Below, one piece after another: positions 60,959 to 64,000 of a DNA stretch of 64,000 nt. The translations under genes and the position numbers were made by a program. Below the pieces are notes generated by a model. The model made no database searches, had not been told where the DNA came from, and worked only from the letters and a program-made list of their open reading frames with translations. Within the stretch, counting starts at the first letter, position 1; each line of letters begins with the position of its first letter. Location of the stretch: contig JBBSBH010000026.1 of NCBI GenBank assembly GCA_038251405.1, positions 1-64,000 of the forward strand. Direction: 5' to 3'. This DNA is from JADJLQ01 sp038251405. Lineage in GTDB: Bacteria; Bacteroidota; Bacteroidia; Chitinophagales; Saprospiraceae.

Positions 60959-62014
60959 ATGAAGAAATATTATAAATACATTCTATTATCTTTTGTAGCA
61001 TGTGGCTTTGGTCAATGTTTAGATGAGATTAAGTTGAAAATCAAAGACACCCAAAGTAACGTGGTAGTAGATGGTCAAATTACAGATAGCCTTGCCGATC
61101 ATGTTATTAGATTACACAAGTCTTCCGTTATTGGTGTTGGTAACGATAATATTCAAGAGCCTATTGGAGGGGCTGAAGTTATAGTATCAGATGATGCAAG
61201 TAATAAATATCTATTCACCGAAGGAAAGGCTGGAATTTACCAGAAGCAGTTTAAATGTGAACCAGGCAGGATTTATACACTTCAAGTAAAATTGAAAGAT
61301 GGTCAATTAATAATAAGTGCTCCTCAAAAATTATCCGCGGCGCCTTTGATAGGACAAATAAATACTGAAGTAAAGGATGTGACATATATCAATACGGCCG
61401 GTAATGTTTCAATAGATAAGAGATTAATATTGTATGTAAATACAGATCTCAGACAGCATAATGAAGATTTGTATTTAAGATGGAGAGCAGAAGGTGAATA
61501 TGAATTTAAAGAAAATTATCCTGGAGCTTTAAGCACTAAACTTTGTTATGTGAAAAATAATGTTGATTTAAATAATTTAAAATTATTTGATAGTAGAACT
61601 ATAAATGATAAAATGATTCGAGACGAACCATTTATTAATACCGCACTAGATTACCGATTTGCTGGCCAGTATTGTTTTCATATACAGCAGTTGGCCATGA
61701 CATTGGAAGAATACAATTACTGGTCTTCTGTAAAATCTGTAACTGAAATTAGCGGAAACTTATTTGATTCCCCGCCAGGAACAGTTCAGGGAAATCTTTA
61801 TAATGAAACTAATCCAGAACAGAAAGTGGTAGGCTATTTTTCAGTAAATGGGGTAAAATCAGTACGTTTTTTTGCTAATCCACAATCATTAAACCAAGTT
61901 GATATTGCACCAAAGTGTAGACCTAGATTTAATTCTTCACCTACTCCAGATTGCATAAATTGCTTATCTATAGATGAAAGTACGCTTATAAAGCCACCAT
62001 ATTGGCAACCTTAA
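60959..62014 (+). CDS. DUF4249 lipoprotein, TonB-receptor partner
   Basis: About 351 aa from the ATG at 60959, preceded in frame by a weaker TTG. Short lipoprotein-like signal (SFVACGFGQC). DUF4249 domain: VVVDGQITDSLADHVIRLHKSS, GGAEVIVSDDASNKYLFTE, YTLQVKLKDGQLIISAPQKL and a late Cys cluster (CRPRFNSSPTPDCINCLSID). Its gene begins 21 bases after the TonB receptor stop, so the two are co-transcribed. Probably a surface lid for the receptor. No known ligand. Confidence 0.85.
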   Translation: MKKYYKYILLSFVACGFGQCLDEIKLKIKDTQSNVVVDGQITDSLADHVIRLHKSSVIGVGNDNIQEPIGGAEVIVSDDASNKYLFTEGKAGIYQKQFKCEPGRIYTLQVKLKDGQLIISAPQKLSAAPLIGQINTEVKDVTYINTAGNVSIDKRLILYVNTDLRQHNEDLYLRWRAEGEYEFKENYPGALSTKLCYVKNNVDLNNLKLFDSRTINDKMIRDEPFINTALDYRFAGQYCFHIQQLAMTLEEYNYWSSVKSVTEISGNLFDSPPGTVQGNLYNETNPEQKVVGYFSVNGVKSVRFFANPQSLNQVDIAPKCRPRFNSSPTPDCINCLSIDESTLIKPPYWQP

Positions 62015-62088
62015 ATGTAATGAAAGAATATGAACACTAAAATATATAGAAATTGGAAATGGAAATTGAATAAATATTTTTTAATGAA

Positions 62089-63573
62089 ATGATGCGTTTT
62101 TTAAGGTTAATAATAATTCTTTTAATTCTGATAATAATCCAATCATGTAAGTCTCGCAGTGAAACTAACTTGCATAATGGATGGAATACACCTTTTCCTG
62201 CCATTGGTAGCCAATCTTCACCTCGATGTGCGGACCTCAATGGAGATGGTATTCTGGACATTGTCATAGGCGCAGGGATGGCTGAATTTACTCCATGTGA
62301 TCAAGGCGTAATTGCAATAAATGGAAATGATGGTGCCATATTGTGGCAAGTGGCTACTACTGATCAAATAGTGGGATCACCAAGTTTTATAGATATTAAT
62401 CAGGATAGCACAGTAGATGTAATCATTGGGGGGAGGTCTAAAAACTTGATCGCTATAGATGGAAAAAATGGAGCTGTAATTTGGCAGTATGCTGTGGAGA
62501 GCAACGGAAATGACGCAAAATCTTATGCCCGATATAATTTTTTCAATTGCCAAATAATTGATGATATGAATGGCGATGGATTAGAGGATCTTCTTGCTGC
62601 AAATGGAGGCAATGCTAGAGCGGTGGCCAACTCTATGGTAGATAGGCATCCTGGAACGTTAATGATAGTCGATAGTAGGTCGGGCAAAATCTTAGCGATC
62701 GATACTGTGCCTGATGGTTTAGAAAATTATTGCTCCCCGATAGTAACAACTGTGCAAGGTAAAAAATTTATTATCTATGGTACTGGTGGCGAAACCTTTG
62801 GGGGTAATTTATACAAAGTATCTCTTGATTCATTAAAAAACAATTCATTGAAAAGTAGTGTCCGACTAGCACATAGTGAGCATGAGGGATATATAGCTCC
62901 ACCAACTTTAGTAGATCTTAATCAAGATGGTATTGAAGATATTATTGCGACCTCTCATGATGGCTTTATCTCAGCCATCGATGGTAAAAGCAATACACTA
63001 TTATGGCATCATGATATGCATTCACTAGAGTGTAACAATATGCTAGTTCCCGGCTATTTCAATCAGGACAGCGTCCTAGATTTGTTTGGATTTTTTACAA
63101 AAGGAAACTGGCCTGAGAATCATGGGGTTATAGAGTTTGCATTGGATGGAAGAGATGGAAGTTTTATTTTTAAGGATTCTATAGGTGATGTAGGTTTTTC
63201 ATCCCCTGTAGTATTTCAAGCTGACTTTGATAAAGAAAATGAAGTTATGATACATATTGATTTTGAGTCTAAACTTGGAGCATTGGATTATGATAACAAT
63301 AAGGAGCAATTGATACTGTTTGATTTTCCAGGTGGTAAAATAATTAAGGTGGATAGCGTCCGAAAATTCAAAAACATTAGTACTACACCTTGGATTGGAG
63401 ATTTAGATCATGATCAAAAATTAGATATAATCACTTGCTATTTAAAAAACACCTATAAAATAGATGGAGTTGGTGGAATGTATGTTTCAAGAATTAGAAC
63501 TACCTGGAATGCTAATTCTATTTTATGGGGTGGATATATGGGTACAAATGGCGACAGTAGAATTAAAAATTGA
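62089..63573 (+). CDS. FG-GAP/PQQ-like beta-propeller lipoprotein
   Basis: 494 aa. Lipoprotein signal (LLILIIIQSC). FG-GAP blades with D-x-N-x-D-G calcium loops (DLNGDGILDIVIG, DINQDSTVDVIIGG, DMNGDGLEDLLA, DLNQDGIEDIIA, DLDHDQKLDIIT) alternate with PQQ-type AWxW-like strands (GAILWQVATTDQIVGSP, GAVIWQYAV, NTLLWHHDM), so the propeller mixes both repeat styles. Last gene of the cluster, 74 bases after DUF4249. Probably surface or periplasmic. Ligand unknown. Confidence 0.85.
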   Translation: MMRFLRLIIILLILIIIQSCKSRSETNLHNGWNTPFPAIGSQSSPRCADLNGDGILDIVIGAGMAEFTPCDQGVIAINGNDGAILWQVATTDQIVGSPSFIDINQDSTVDVIIGGRSKNLIAIDGKNGAVIWQYAVESNGNDAKSYARYNFFNCQIIDDMNGDGLEDLLAANGGNARAVANSMVDRHPGTLMIVDSRSGKILAIDTVPDGLENYCSPIVTTVQGKKFIIYGTGGETFGGNLYKVSLDSLKNNSLKSSVRLAHSEHEGYIAPPTLVDLNQDGIEDIIATSHDGFISAIDGKSNTLLWHHDMHSLECNNMLVPGYFNQDSVLDLFGFFTKGNWPENHGVIEFALDGRDGSFIFKDSIGDVGFSSPVVFQADFDKENEVMIHIDFESKLGALDYDNNKEQLILFDFPGGKIIKVDSVRKFKNISTTPWIGDLDHDQKLDIITCYLKNTYKIDGVGGMYVSRIRTTWNANSILWGGYMGTNGDSRIKN

Positions 63574-63661
63574 TAATGTGACTTTTGTATCACCGTTTGT
63601 TGAATTTACATAATTCTGAATCACGAAGATTCATGTAAAATCTAGATTAATTTTAGACCTT

Positions 63662-63669
63662 TATCTTTG
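63662..63669 (+). promoter_or_regulatory. -7 box of trhO
   Basis: TATCTTTG (TAnnTTTG), nine bases before the ATG at 63679, giving a short or absent leader. No clear -33 element. Confidence 0.5.
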
Positions 63670-63678
63670 CTCTTTCAT

Positions 63679-64000
63679 ATGCCGCGAAAATTACACAACC
63701 AAATCAATCGTAAAGAACTCAAACAAAAGTATGCCTCTATTCATGAAATGCGTACAGTGATTTCATTTTACAAATATTTTCACATCGATCTACCGCAGCT
63801 ATTCCGAAACAAACTTTATGCAGCTTTTGATAATATTGATTTGAAGGGACGCATCTATGTGGCCACCGAAGGGATAAATGCCCAGGTGAGCATACCTTCT
63901 GATTCTTTTGAGGTGTTTAAATCTGTATTGAATTCATTTGAAGAATTGAAAGATATCCGATTGAATATTGCTGTGGAAAATGATACTAAATCTTTTTTTG
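63679..64000 (+). CDS. trhO: tRNA uridine(34) hydroxylase TrhO (partial, cut by window end)
   Basis: First 107 codons are visible. The ATG gives MPRKLHNQINRKELKQKYA, then VISFYKYFHIDLPQLFRNKLYAAFDNIDLKGRIYVATEGINAQVSIPSDSFEVFKS, the acylphosphatase-like N-terminal domain of the UPF0176/YceA family. The rhodanese domain with its catalytic Cys lies beyond the window. The enzyme performs oxygen-dependent hydroxylation of wobble uridine in tRNA. Not linked to the preceding cluster. Confidence 0.93.
   Translation, partial: MPRKLHNQINRKELKQKYASIHEMRTVISFYKYFHIDLPQLFRNKLYAAFDNIDLKGRIYVATEGINAQVSIPSDSFEVFKSVLNSFEELKDIRLNIAVENDTKSFF

Overview
The window reads as a chromosomal segment of a Bacteroidota bacterium. 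The evidence is a SusC/SusD pair, two proteins with type IX secretion (T9SS) C-terminal sorting domains, lipoprotein signals, a GYDIA-type GHMP kinase, AT-rich DNA, and several promoters of the Bacteroidota form TTTG-N19-TAnnTTTG. The gene set (VCBS/ASPIC proteins beside SusCD, DUF4249, BNR-repeat proteins) would suit the Saprospiria or Chitinophagia, but that finer placement is inference. I saw no rRNA, tRNA, CRISPR array, insertion sequence or phage module.

Layout. 1-6.2 kb: class III aminotransferase, GH25 lysozyme-like lipoprotein, large secreted BNR-propeller protein, membrane-bound class III nucleotide cyclase. 6.2-9.3 kb: an accessory patch with a GC-richer methyltransferase, a GNAT acetyltransferase and a toxin-antitoxin graveyard (intact antitoxin, frameshifted PIN toxin, decayed ParE toxin). 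9.4-12.3 kb: an unrecognised three-gene envelope operon (coiled-coil protein, TIG-like lipoprotein, beta-barrel). 12.3-18.9 kb: housekeeping (pcm, aroB, SAM hydrolase, phoH, xth), an ECF sigma factor with a membrane YCII-like partner, and a truncated DoxX gene. 19.2-24.9 kb: a tripartite RND efflux operon with a long palindromic operator. 25-28.6 kb: topoisomerase IV subunit A, a VOC protein, and a HigB toxin with a shortened antitoxin. 28.7-30.8 kb: an ECF sigma factor overlapping a gene that joins a repeated cytosolic domain, a membrane span and a putative beta-barrel.

30.8-36.3 kb: mntR-mntH with a promoter/operator that can be read directly, prfA, and an amino-acid permease. 36.4-39.1 kb: two paralogous T9SS cargo proteins whose 3' parts are nearly identical DNA. 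39.3-49.8 kb: GHMP kinase with no standard start codon in the right place, flavin reductase, Zn-peptidase-like lipoprotein, YceI, GH5 glycosidase, alaS, a PadR-PspC stress operon and an NrtR-type Nudix regulator. 50-63.6 kb: a nutrient-uptake-like cluster (SusC, SusD, VCBS/ASPIC lipoprotein, TonB receptor, DUF4249 lipoprotein, FG-GAP lipoprotein) without any glycoside hydrolase. The window ends inside trhO.

Regulation is unusually legible. The mntR operator sits on its own -7 box. A 13-bp-arm palindrome lies between the efflux promoter and its start codon. An interrupted palindrome covers the padR promoter region. susC has a consensus promoter followed by a small palindrome. Several -7 boxes lie so close to the start codon that leaderless or nearly leaderless mRNAs are likely.
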